Part shown: positions 1 to 6,242 of the stretch, one piece after another
How the letters are laid out: every line of letters begins with the position of its first letter
Position numbering within the stretch: the first letter of the stretch is position 1
The notes under the pieces: generated by a model
Told to the model about the DNA's origin: nothing
The model's database searches: none
The model's input: only the letters and a program-made list of their open reading frames with translations
Translations under genes and position numbers: made by a program
Assembly: GCA_937864375.1 (NCBI GenBank)
Contig: CALMJO010000126.1
Coordinates: 1 to 9,621 of the forward strand
Source: an uncultured Spirochaetota bacterium
GTDB taxonomy: Bacteria; Spirochaetota; UBA4802; UBA5368
Direction: 5' to 3'
Length of the DNA: 9,621 nucleotides

Positions 1-391
1 CGCGAAGCCCCTTCCGTGCGACCTTTTGCACCGCCTCCTCGAGCGCGAAGCCCTCCCGGGTACCGAGCTCGCGGAAGCCGGCGGATAGAATTTCGGCCCC
101 CGCCGCGCCTTTTTCCAGGCACTCTTCGAGCGCCCCAGGCACGAGCTTCGCGGGAAGCGCGATGATGGCGAAGTCCAGGGCACCCGGAATGTCGAGGACG
201 CTTTTATGGATGGGTCGGCCGAGCATCTCTCCACCCTTTGGATTCACGGGATGGAGCGCGCCGCCGAACCTGATCGAGTGAAGCGCGTGGAATATCCCGC
301 GACCAAAGCCGAATCCCTCGCCGCTCACCCCCACCACCGCCACCGACGACGGGTTGAAAATCCGCTCCAGCTGCGCATTCCCGTTCTTCAT
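1..391 (-). CDS. Acyl-CoA synthetase (NDP-forming), N-terminal CoA-binding domain, partial
   Basis: The frame is open from the ATG at 391 to the window edge and gives the first 130 residues. It looks like the N-terminal CoA-binding (Rossmann) domain of the acetate/acyl-CoA ligase (ADP-forming) family, related to the succinyl-CoA synthetase alpha subunit. Visible marks are the opening LERIFNPSSVAVVGVS (residues 8-23) with the glycine-rich nucleotide-binding turn (residues 20-31), HPVNPKGGEMLGRP (47-60), the strand DFAIIALPA (73-81) and SAGFRELG (103-110). Family members interconvert acyl-CoA and free acid with ATP or GTP formation. The ligase and ATP-grasp parts, including the phosphohistidine, would lie beyond position 1 and cannot be checked. 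The start is supported by GGAGG at 403-399, 7 nt upstream. It lies 57 bp downstream of the reductase gene on the same strand, so co-transcription is plausible. A stand-alone CoA-binding protein is also possible. Confidence 0.82.
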   Translation of the reverse strand, partial: MKNGNAQLERIFNPSSVAVVGVSGEGFGFGRGIFHALHSIRFGGALHPVNPKGGEMLGRPIHKSVLDIPGALDFAIIALPAKLVPGALEECLEKGAAGAEILSAGFRELGTREGFALEEAVQKVARKGLR

Positions 392-448
392 TAAAGGTCC
401 TCCGATTTTCGTCAGGGATACACCGGCGCCGGCCGACGCGTCGAGTGT

Positions 449-1126
449 TTACGCACACTTCGCGACGCGGTACCTGATCCAGACGTGATCATTCTCGAGC
501 GCCCTGGCCTCGATGAGTTCAAGGGTAATCGTGCCGGCGGACACACCGGGCTCCCTGAAGATGCCGTCCGGATTCCCGCCGGCAAGGCATGGACTCACGA
601 CGATGCTGATCTCGTCGACGAGCCCCGCGCGCAGGAGCACGCCGTTCAGCGTCCCCCCGCCGTCGACCCTGATGGTGCGGATGGAAAACTCGTCCCGGAG
701 CAGCGCGAGCGCGCGAGAAAAATCAACACGGTCCTCTCCGACGCGTACGACATGAACGTGGCGCTTTTCAAGGTAGTCGATGTGGTCGGCGGGCGTCGCA
801 CCGGTGCACAACGCGATTCCCTCGCGCCAGAAGGGAAGGCTTTTCAGGTAGTGCCAGAACCTGATCCTGCCTCCGCTGTCGGGTACCACGAGGAGCGGCC
901 GGTTGTCGGTGCCGATCTCGAAGGGCGGCTCGAACGCGTGGTGGTCCTCCTCCGGGAACGGGCCGGGGACCGCGAGAAACGTGCCGCTTCCCACCAGGGT
1001 CGCGTCCTCGTGCCAGGTGCCTGCCAGCGCGTAATAAAGGGCCTGGTCCGCTTCGAACCCCGTGATGCGCCCGTTGGCGCTGACGGCGTTGTGCAGAACC
1101 ACGTAGGGCTTTTCCGATGCGGTCAT
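449..1126 (-). CDS. RibD C-terminal domain / dihydrofolate-reductase-like reductase
   Basis: A 225-residue protein of the RibD_C (DHFR-like) family. These NAD(P)H-dependent enzymes include the riboflavin-pathway pyrimidine reductase and many uncharacterised stand-alone reductases. Seen directly: the N-terminal strand and substrate loop VVLHNAVSANGRITG (residues 9-23), the C-terminal nucleotide-binding signature VDGGGTLNGVLLRAGLVDEI (154-173) and the following strand with SPCLAGG (178-184). The deaminase half of full-length RibD is absent, so this is the reductase domain alone. The start at 1126 is chosen because GGAGG lies at 1141-1137, 10 nt upstream, and because the conserved fold begins about eight residues later. 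The frame stays open upstream to an ATG at 1282, adding 52 low-complexity, Cys-rich residues that are probably not translated. A specific role in riboflavin synthesis cannot be inferred, as no other rib genes are present. Confidence 0.85.
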   Translation of the reverse strand: MTASEKPYVVLHNAVSANGRITGFEADQALYYALAGTWHEDATLVGSGTFLAVPGPFPEEDHHAFEPPFEIGTDNRPLLVVPDSGGRIRFWHYLKSLPFWREGIALCTGATPADHIDYLEKRHVHVVRVGEDRVDFSRALALLRDEFSIRTIRVDGGGTLNGVLLRAGLVDEISIVVSPCLAGGNPDGIFREPGVSAGTITLELIEARALENDHVWIRYRVAKCA

Positions 1127-1360
1127 ATCGTTTGATCCTCCAGGGCATTCCTTACACGGCATCTCCCGGCAGTCCGCGCAGGAAGGTGCGCACGAGCACG
1201 CGCTGCGGGAAGGAGAGCACCGGGCCGGAAATTGCGCAACCAGAAACCGGAAGCAGATCGGCCCCCCATTCTTAGAACGCACCGACCCCGAAAGGGTTGA
1301 CAGGACCCGGAAGCGGATGACAGATGGGGACGATCCAGTAAATTAAATCGGAAGGCCGCG

Positions 1361-2065
1361 ATGACAGCGCACTCGCTCTCACCCATCCTCGCCGGGAAAA
1401 AGGCATGCATGTTCGACCTGTTCCATACCCTCACGAGCGTCGAGGAAACCTCACCGGGAGGTCCACTGACGTATGAAATACTTGGAGTACCCAGGGAGCG
1501 ATGGCTCGAGCAGCTCATGGAAAAATCGCCGGGACGACTGAAGGGGACCGAGAAGGATCCAGTCACGATCATCACGCAGATGGCGCGCGCCATAGATCCC
1601 GGCATACCAGACGAACTCATACTCCAAGCCACCGAACACCGCAAGCGCAATTTCAGTCGATCCCTCATGCTCATGCCGGAAGATTCAATACGCACTCTTG
1701 CCTCCCTTAGACGCAGCGGGCTTAAAATCGGTCTCCTCAGCAATGCCGATTTTATGGAAAGAGCGGCATGGGAAGAATCACCCGCGGCGACTCTATTCGA
1801 CAGCACGGTGTTTTCCTGCGATGTCGGACTGATGAAACCAGAAAGGGAAATCTACGAACTCTCGGTACGAAGGCTGGGCGAGCATGCGGAAAGCTGCATT
1901 TTTATTGGCGACGGAGGGTCAGATGAGCTTCGTGGGGCCAGGGAGGCGGGAATAACAACGGTAATGGTTCGCGGTCTTATCAGCACGCTCTGGCCAGAGG
2001 TTCTTGCGAAAAGAATAAAGTATGCGGACTACATAATCGATCGCGTCTCGGACCTGCTCTTATAA
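1361..2065 (+). CDS. HAD-superfamily hydrolase
   Basis: A 234-residue protein with the four HAD motifs in order. Motif I is MFDLFHTLTS with nucleophile D19. Motif II is LLSNAD (S127, N128). Motif III is the lysine of MKPEREIY (K159). Motif IV is FIGDGGSDELRGAREAG with D184 and D188. Residues about 26-105 between motifs I and II form a helical C1-type cap. HAD enzymes hydrolyse phosphate esters or C-halogen bonds through an aspartyl intermediate in the cytoplasm. The usual second Asp of motif I (DxD) is Phe21 here, so a standard phosphatase role is uncertain and the substrate is unknown. The start has GGAAGG at 1350-1355, 5 nt upstream. A TTGACA at 1297-1302 could be its -35, but the matching -10 (ACAGAT, 1320-1325) is poor. 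The gene is divergent from the RibD-like gene and is followed by clpB after 142 bp containing a separate promoter candidate. Confidence 0.88.
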   Translation: MTAHSLSPILAGKKACMFDLFHTLTSVEETSPGGPLTYEILGVPRERWLEQLMEKSPGRLKGTEKDPVTIITQMARAIDPGIPDELILQATEHRKRNFSRSLMLMPEDSIRTLASLRRSGLKIGLLSNADFMERAAWEESPAATLFDSTVFSCDVGLMKPEREIYELSVRRLGEHAESCIFIGDGGSDELRGAREAGITTVMVRGLISTLWPEVLAKRIKYADYIIDRVSDLLL

Positions 2066-2080
2066 TTTTCCATAAGCCTG

Positions 2081-2109
2081 TTGACGACCCGGCCCTGGGA
2101 ATATATTTT
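2081..2109 (+). promoter_or_regulatory. Sigma70-like promoter candidate for clpB
   Basis: TTGACG (2081-2086) is followed after 17 nt by TATTTT (2104-2109); TATATT (2102-2107) at 15 nt is an alternative -10. Transcription would begin near 2116, leaving a leader of about 90 nt before the clpB ATG. I see no CIRCE inverted repeat (TTAGCACTC/GAGTGCTAA type) in 2066-2207, and no clear sigma32-type pair. Confidence 0.45.
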
Positions 2110-2207
2110 AAAAAGAAAAAGAATTCTCTTGCCTGTATCTTCACAACGTATACCCTCACCGGACGGGTTCACTCAAGGACGCGCACGCATTTTTCGGAGG
2201 CATTATC

Positions 2208-4787
2208 ATGCGTATGGACAAGCTTACGCTCAAGGCCCAGGACGCGCTCACCACGGCGCAGAACGAGGCCACGGCGCACAACCAGGTCGAGATCCAGCCC
2301 GAGCATTTGCTGAAGGGGCTCGCGATACAGGAAGGCGGTATATTCACGACGATCGCCCAGAAGATAGGTGTTTCGTCGCACGACGTCGTGGCCGAGATCG
2401 ACGAGGCCATCGCCTCGCTCCCCCGGCAGATGGGAGGCGGTCCCGGCGGCGGCTCAATGTCCCCCGCCCTCAGGGACGTGCTGAATGAGGCGTGGAATGA
2501 GGCGGTAAAGCTCAAGGACCAGTACATGAGCACCGAGCACCTTATCCTCGCGCTCTCATCGTCGGGCGAGCACCGGGCGCGCCGCATCCTGAACGCCCAC
2601 GGCTTCATCCGGGACAACATCCTGAAAACGCTCATGGACATCCGCGGCTCCAAGCGCGCGACCGACGAGAACGCGGAGGAAAAATACAACGCGCTCGAGC
2701 GCTACAGCCGCGACCTCACCAGGCTTGCGCGCCAGAACAAGCTTGATCCGGTGATCGGGCGCGACGAGGAGATTCGCCGCGTGATGCAGGTCCTCACGCG
2801 CCGCACGAAGAACAATCCCGTCCTCATAGGCGAGCCCGGCGTGGGAAAGACCGCGATCGTCGAGGGGCTCGCGCGCCGCATCATAGAGGGCGACGTTCCC
2901 GAGAATCTGAAAAACAAGCGCCTGATCGCCCTGGACATGGGCGCGCTCATCGCCGGCGCCAAGTACCGCGGCGAGTTCGAGGAGCGCCTGAAGGCCGTCA
3001 TACAAGAAATCGAGGAGTCCGAGGGGGAGGTGGTCCTGTTCATAGACGAGCTGCACACCCTGGTGGGCGCGGGCGCGGCCGAGGGCTCCATGGACGCGTC
3101 CAACATGCTCAAGCCCGCGCTCGCGCGCGGGGAGCTCCGCTGCATAGGCGCGACCACGCTGAACGAGTACCAGAAGTACATCGAAAAGGACAAGGCGCTC
3201 GAGAGGCGCTTCCAGCCCGTGTTCACGAGCGAGCCCAGCGTCGAGGACACGATCGCGATCCTGCGGGGCCTCAAGGAAAAGTACGAGGTGCACCACGGCG
3301 TAAGGATAAGCGATTCGGCGGTGGTTGCGGCGGCGGTGCTGTCGGACCGCTACATCACGGACCGCTTCCTGCCGGACAAGGCGGTGGACCTCATTGACGA
3401 ATCCGCATCCCGCATCAAGATGGAGATCGACTCCATGCCCACGGAGATCGATGAGTTCGAGCGGAAGATCCGCCAGCTCACGATCGAGCGGGAGGCCGTG
3501 AAGAAGGAAAAGGACAAGGCGTCCAAGGACCGACTGGCGAAGATCGAGGAGGAGCTCGCGAACCTGAACGAGAAAAAGAACGCGCTCGTGGGCCAGTGGA
3601 AGCGTGAAAAGGAGATCATCACCTCGACGCGCGCGATCAAGGAGAACATAGAGCTCCTGCGCACCGAGGAGGCGCGCGCCGAGCGGGAGGGCAACCTCAA
3701 CCTCGTCGCCGAGATCCGCTATGGAAAGATCACCGAGCTCGAAAAAAAGCTCGCCGAGATGAACCAGAAGCTGGGCTCCATCCAGAAAGACAAGAGCCTT
3801 CTGAAAGAAGAGGTGACCGAGCAGGAGATCGCCGAGGTGGTCGCGCGTTGGACCGGCATCCCCGTTTCCAAGATGCTCGAGGGGGAAAAGGAAAAGCTAC
3901 TCTCCATGGAGCGCATCATTGAGGAGCGGATCGTGGGACAGAATGAGGCGATCGTCGCGATCTCGGACGCGGTGCGCCGCTCACGGTCAGGCATACAGGA
4001 CCCGAACCGTCCCATGGGCACTTTCGTATTCCTGGGGCCCACCGGCGTGGGAAAAACCGAAACCGCGAAGGCAGTGGCCGGATTCCTCTTCAACGACGAG
4101 AAGGCGATCGTGCGCATCGACATGTCCGAGTACATGGAGAAGCATGCCGTTGCCCGGCTCATAGGCGCGCCCCCCGGCTATGTGGGCTACGAAGAGGGAG
4201 GACAGCTCACCGAGGCGGTGCGCAGGCGCCCCTACTCCGTCGTGCTGATCGACGAGATCGAGAAGGCGCACCACGACGTGTTCAACATATTTCTGCAGAT
4301 CCTGGACGAGGGCAGGCTCACGGACGCCAAGGGACGCACCGTGGACTTCCGGAACACGCTTATCATCATGACCTCGAACATCGGCACCGGATATATATCG
4401 GACGCTTCAATTCCCATGGATGAGCGAAGGAAGGGCGTGGAGCAGGAGCTCAAGATGAACTTCAAGCCCGAGTTCCTTAACAGGCTGGACGAGATCATTA
4501 TCTTCAACCCGCTCTCGCGCGAAAATATCAGCGATATCGTGAAAATTCAGCTGAGCGACATCGCCCGGCGCCTCAAGGAGCGCGGCGTCCACATTGAGCT
4601 TTCCAGGAAGGCGCTCGAGTTCCTGGTCGAAACGGGGTTCGATCCTCAGTTTGGCGCGCGCCCGCTCAAGCGGGCGATCCAGAAGCACATCCTGAACCCT
4701 CTTTCAGTGAAGCTGCTGGGAGGAGAGGTCGCCGCCGAGCAGAAGGTGAAGATCGACAGCGACGGGAAGTCGATCGTGCTCAAGTAA
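2208..4787 (+). CDS. clpB: ATP-dependent chaperone/disaggregase ClpB
   Basis: A complete 859-residue Hsp100 protein of normal ClpB length. It forms a cytoplasmic hexameric ring that threads aggregated polypeptides and works with DnaK. Domains in order: N-terminal double repeat (about 1-145); AAA+ domain 1 with Walker A GEPGVGKT (208-215), Walker B VVLFIDE (D280, E281) and arginine fingers R333/R334; the long charged coiled-coil middle domain inserted after LIDESASRIKMEIDSMP (about 400-525), which separates ClpB from ClpA; AAA+ domain 2 with Walker A GPTGVGKT (610-617), Walker B VVLIDE (D682, E683), arginine finger R759 in LNRLDE, and sensor-2 GAR (R818). All catalytic residues are intact. The IGF/L-type ClpP-docking loop was not noticed, as expected for ClpB. 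The ATG at 2208 has GGAGG at 2196-2200, 7 nt upstream; a second in-frame ATG at 2214 is less well spaced. It is apparently transcribed from its own promoter and ends at a GC hairpin (4800-4822). Confidence 0.98.
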   Translation: MRMDKLTLKAQDALTTAQNEATAHNQVEIQPEHLLKGLAIQEGGIFTTIAQKIGVSSHDVVAEIDEAIASLPRQMGGGPGGGSMSPALRDVLNEAWNEAVKLKDQYMSTEHLILALSSSGEHRARRILNAHGFIRDNILKTLMDIRGSKRATDENAEEKYNALERYSRDLTRLARQNKLDPVIGRDEEIRRVMQVLTRRTKNNPVLIGEPGVGKTAIVEGLARRIIEGDVPENLKNKRLIALDMGALIAGAKYRGEFEERLKAVIQEIEESEGEVVLFIDELHTLVGAGAAEGSMDASNMLKPALARGELRCIGATTLNEYQKYIEKDKALERRFQPVFTSEPSVEDTIAILRGLKEKYEVHHGVRISDSAVVAAAVLSDRYITDRFLPDKAVDLIDESASRIKMEIDSMPTEIDEFERKIRQLTIEREAVKKEKDKASKDRLAKIEEELANLNEKKNALVGQWKREKEIITSTRAIKENIELLRTEEARAEREGNLNLVAEIRYGKITELEKKLAEMNQKLGSIQKDKSLLKEEVTEQEIAEVVARWTGIPVSKMLEGEKEKLLSMERIIEERIVGQNEAIVAISDAVRRSRSGIQDPNRPMGTFVFLGPTGVGKTETAKAVAGFLFNDEKAIVRIDMSEYMEKHAVARLIGAPPGYVGYEEGGQLTEAVRRRPYSVVLIDEIEKAHHDVFNIFLQILDEGRLTDAKGRTVDFRNTLIIMTSNIGTGYISDASIPMDERRKGVEQELKMNFKPEFLNRLDEIIIFNPLSRENISDIVKIQLSDIARRLKERGVHIELSRKALEFLVETGFDPQFGARPLKRAIQKHILNPLSVKLLGGEVAAEQKVKIDSDGKSIVLK

Positions 4788-4799
4788 GGGCTTTGATTC

Positions 4800-4822
4800 G
4801 GCCCCCGGTATCCCCGGGGGCC
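4800..4822 (+). terminator. GC-rich hairpin after clpB
   Basis: The arms GGCCCCCGG (4800-4808) and CCGGGGGCC (4814-4822) pair perfectly over 9 bp around a 5-nt loop, starting 13 nt after the clpB stop codon. No T-run follows; the next bases are TCCCTGCC, then A-rich sequence. It may be a 3'-end stabilising or Rho-assisted structure rather than a textbook intrinsic terminator. Confidence 0.5.
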
Positions 4823-4846
4823 TCCCTGCCGGAAAAAATTAAATAG

Positions 4847-4860
4847 CCGATAACTATCGG
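4847..4860 (+). promoter_or_regulatory. Palindromic operator candidate, copy 1, upstream of RHH-like gene
   Basis: CCGATAACTATCGG has perfect 6-bp arms around AC. It matches the consensus ACCGATAATTATCGGT seen three more times within about 1.25 kb. It ends 4 nt before a TATAAA box (4865-4870) that could be the -10 of the gene starting at 4931, so a protein bound here would cover the -10/-35 spacer. No good -35 is visible. Confidence 0.55.
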
Positions 4861-4893
4861 TACTTATAAAAACTCTTCATCATTCCGCCCTCC

Positions 4894-4924
4894 CCTTCGT
4901 AGTAAGAGAAACCACCTACGGAGG
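4894..4924 (+). promoter_or_regulatory. Hairpin sequestering the Shine-Dalgarno of the 4931 gene
   Basis: CCTTCGTAG (4894-4902) can pair with CTACGGAGG (4916-4924) over 9 bp, with one U-G wobble, around a 13-nt A-rich loop. The right arm contains the GGAGG ribosome-binding site (4920-4924), 6 nt before the ATG at 4931. When folded, the RNA would hide the SD, suggesting translational control by an unwinding event, a bound protein, temperature or a trans RNA. Only the complementarity is seen; regulation is inferred. Confidence 0.45.
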
Positions 4925-4930
4925 CACCCA

Positions 4931-5398
4931 ATGAGAATAGAAACTTCGATCAACACAACGCTTGAAAGCCGCGAGGCGCTCTTCGATGCAGCGCACGCGA
5001 GCGGGAGGACCCTTTCATGGATCGTCATACAGCTCATGAAACAGATGATGAAAAACTACCGCGCACTTGTGCGTTCGCACCAAAACGTCCAGCGCCAGGA
5101 CCCGGACAAGGATGAGCAGTGGCATGCCGTTCACATCTGCATGGACACGCGCGACCACGATTTGTTCATGGACATGCGGAAATTCTTCAGGCGAACTGTT
5201 TCCCTGCTTGTTGCAATGGCAATCAGGGAGTACCTGCACCGATGGCTGCGAAAACTCTGCGCCGGAAAATTAAACGAGATTACCGATAATTATCCGTTTA
5301 ACAATTATTTCATTGTGCTCCATCCCATGGAGGGCGCCCTCTGCTGGAAAATATACTGGGGAAAACCCGTCAACACCCGCCTCCTCCCGCCCACCTGA
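4931..5398 (+). CDS. Probable tandem ribbon-helix-helix DNA-binding protein (uncharacterised)
   Basis: A 155-residue protein I do not recognise as a named family. Its first 42 residues have the shape of an RHH (Arc/CopG/MetJ) domain: a short alternating strand IETSINT (3-9), helix ESREALFDAAHASG (12-25), the turn GRT, and a second helix LSWIVIQLMKQMMKN (28-42). After a charged linker (44-63), a second unit of similar layout appears: strand HAVHICM (65-71), helix RDHDLFMDMRKFF (74-86) and helix TVSLLVAMAIREYLHRWLRK (89-108). F-plasmid TraY is a known single-chain tandem RHH precedent. The tail (109-155) is aromatic-rich and unfamiliar. The start has GGAGG 6 nt upstream, buried in a predicted hairpin. 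A palindrome lies in the promoter region and another inside codons 118-122, suggesting self-regulation. The YbaK-like gene follows after 62 bp. The RHH assignment rests on pattern, not on a search. Confidence 0.6.
   Translation: MRIETSINTTLESREALFDAAHASGRTLSWIVIQLMKQMMKNYRALVRSHQNVQRQDPDKDEQWHAVHICMDTRDHDLFMDMRKFFRRTVSLLVAMAIREYLHRWLRKLCAGKLNEITDNYPFNNYFIVLHPMEGALCWKIYWGKPVNTRLLPPT
5282..5297 (+). promoter_or_regulatory. Palindromic element, copy 2, inside the RHH-like CDS
   Basis: ACCGATAATTATCCGT matches the consensus ACCGATAATTATCGGT at 15 of 16 positions. It lies within the coding sequence, at codons 118-122 (TDNYP) of the RHH-like gene. It may be an auxiliary site for the same DNA-binding protein as the intergenic copies. 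Confidence 0.45.
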
Positions 5399-5460
5399 CG
5401 CTTGTCTGCCCCCGGCATTCTTAGTACGTTATAGGTAACCTCGTACACAAGGAGGATGCC

Positions 5461-5931
5461 ATGCCGGGACAGAAGCTGCGTAATTACCTTGATGAAAACA
5501 GGATCAGGTATGTGAGCATCATGCATTCACCAGCCTTCACGGCGCAGGGAATCGCTCATTCCGCCCATATCTCGGGGAAGGAGCTTGCCAAGACCGTGGT
5601 GATAAAAATCAACGGGAAGTTCGCCCTCGCGGTGCTGCCCGCCAGCCACAAGGTGAGTCTGGAAAACTTCCGCAAGGCCTTCTCGGTGCAAAACGTTGAG
5701 CTGTGCAGGGAGGACGAATTCCGCGACACCTTCCCCGATTGCGAGCTTGGCGCCATGCCGCCGTTCGGCAACCTTTACGGGCTGCAGGTATACGCCTGCC
5801 ATGAGCTCACCAAGGACAAGGAGATCGCCTTCAATGCCGGGTCCCACAGCGAGCTCATCAGGATGGAGTATGCCGATTTCGAGCGGCTTGCAAAGCCCGT
5901 GGTCATGGATTTCGCGGTTCTGAGCTCGTGA
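5461..5931 (+). CDS. YbaK/ProX-type aminoacyl-tRNA deacylase domain protein
   Basis: A 156-residue single-domain protein of the YbaK/EbsC/prolyl-tRNA-synthetase-associated family. These proteins hydrolyse mischarged tRNAs (for example Cys- or Ala-tRNA-Pro) in trans, correcting translation errors in the cytoplasm. Seen in the sequence: GKELAKTVVIKING (39-52), holding the conserved lysine K44 expected near the active site; the loop GAMPPFG (97-103); and NAGSHSELIRM (125-135), the usual substrate-pocket motifs. The length is normal for a free-standing domain. The start has AAGGAGG at 5449-5455, 5 nt upstream. A small stem (GTACG 5424-5428 with CGTAC 5442-5446, 13-nt loop) lies just before the SD. 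It is 62 bp downstream of the RHH-like gene on the same strand and may be co-transcribed. Its stop codon overlaps a perfect copy of the palindrome. The tRNA specificity cannot be told from sequence. Confidence 0.88.
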   Translation: MPGQKLRNYLDENRIRYVSIMHSPAFTAQGIAHSAHISGKELAKTVVIKINGKFALAVLPASHKVSLENFRKAFSVQNVELCREDEFRDTFPDCELGAMPPFGNLYGLQVYACHELTKDKEIAFNAGSHSELIRMEYADFERLAKPVVMDFAVLSS

Positions 5932-5946
5932 CCGATAATTATCGGT
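5931..5946 (+). promoter_or_regulatory. Palindromic element, copy 3 (perfect 16-bp)
   Basis: ACCGATAATTATCGGT is a perfect 16-bp palindrome. Its first base is the last base of the deacylase stop codon. The right flank continues GCC, matching the inverse of the GGC that precedes copy 4, so the full ideal site may be longer (GGC-ACCGATAATTATCGGT-GCC). It is too AT-rich and tight to act as an RNA terminator and looks like a protein-binding site. Confidence 0.6.
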
Positions 5947-6069
5947 GCCTTATTCTTGTTAACGCTGCGTGGCAAATATGACTTGGGGGCCGATCAGCTT
6001 CCCGGCAGCATAGGTGAGCTTTGTAATTAACCATGCTTCACCCCCACCTCCTGCAGGGTGCTCCCGGGC

Positions 6070-6084
6070 ACCGATAATTATGGT
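6070..6084 (+). promoter_or_regulatory. Palindromic element, copy 4 (diverged right arm)
   Basis: ACCGATAATTATGGT keeps the first 12 consensus bases exactly. The right arm has lost the C of TCGGT. The left flank GGC extends the palindrome consensus seen in copy 3. It lies about 90 bp upstream of the promoter for the gene at 6243. Confidence 0.45.
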
Positions 6085-6134
6085 ATTGTTCCCGGGCGCG
6101 TGCGACGATGTGGGCAGAGTCGGGACGGAATGCA

Positions 6135-6162
6135 CCCCCCCCCCTTTTTTGGCCAAAAAAAA
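6135..6162 (+). repeat. C10 run and T6-GGCC-A8 tract abutting the -35
   Basis: Ten C (6135-6144), six T (6145-6150), GGCC (6151-6154) and eight A (6155-6162) follow one another and end at the -35 hexamer. T6-GGCC-A6 (6145-6160) is a perfect 16-bp palindrome. Such runs slip during replication. The A-tract could also act as an UP element or bend. The exact run length in an assembly may be unreliable. Confidence 0.7.
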
Positions 6163-6191
6163 TTGCCTTTTCCCCATTCACGGGCTATATT
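6163..6191 (+). promoter_or_regulatory. Sigma70-like promoter for the outer-membrane protein gene
   Basis: TTGCCT (6163-6168), a 17-nt spacer, and TATATT (6186-6191), which matches the -10 consensus at 5 of 6 positions. Transcription would begin near 6198, giving a leader of about 45 nt before the ATG at 6243. Confidence 0.6.
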
Positions 6192-6242
6192 ATCTGATTA
6201 GTCGGTACAAATAGTCATTGGATGATGACTGGAGGAGGATTT

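Larger units (their letters stand above)
5932..6242 (+). other. 311-bp intergenic region upstream of the outer-membrane protein gene
   Basis: No convincing gene. Open frames exist on both strands (6014-6214 plus, 5959-6177 minus), but neither has a recognisable domain or a good ribosome-binding site. The region holds palindrome copies 3 and 4, a short GGTGC/GCACC stem (6057-6061 with 6068-6072), two CCCGGG sites (6063-6068, 6091-6096), a C10 run, a T6-GGCC-A8 tract, a good promoter (6163-6191) and a diverged half-site TTAGTCGGT near the predicted transcription start. The density of signals suggests complex control of the gene at 6243. Confidence 0.6.

Noticed and set aside
485..1135. 216-residue plus-strand open frame
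   Set aside because: It is the antisense of the RibD-like gene, lacks any recognisable motif, and its composition follows from the opposite strand's codon bias.
2066..2207. CIRCE/HrcA or sigma32 heat-shock control of clpB
   Set aside because: Looked for the inverted repeat and for a sigma32-type pair; only a sigma70-like promoter is visible.
2556..3296. 246-residue minus-strand open frame and others within clpB
   Set aside because: Fully antisense to conserved ClpB domains; long shadows are expected in GC-rich genes.
4847..6085. CRISPR array
   Set aside because: The repeated units are only 14-16 bp palindromes at irregular spacing (about 120 to 650 bp), one of them within a CDS; no cas genes nearby.
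6014..6214. Small plus-strand open frame upstream of the outer-membrane protein gene
   Set aside because: No ribosome-binding site, runs through homopolymers and over the promoter, and has no recognisable fold. The overlapping minus-strand frame (5959-6177) is equally unsupported.
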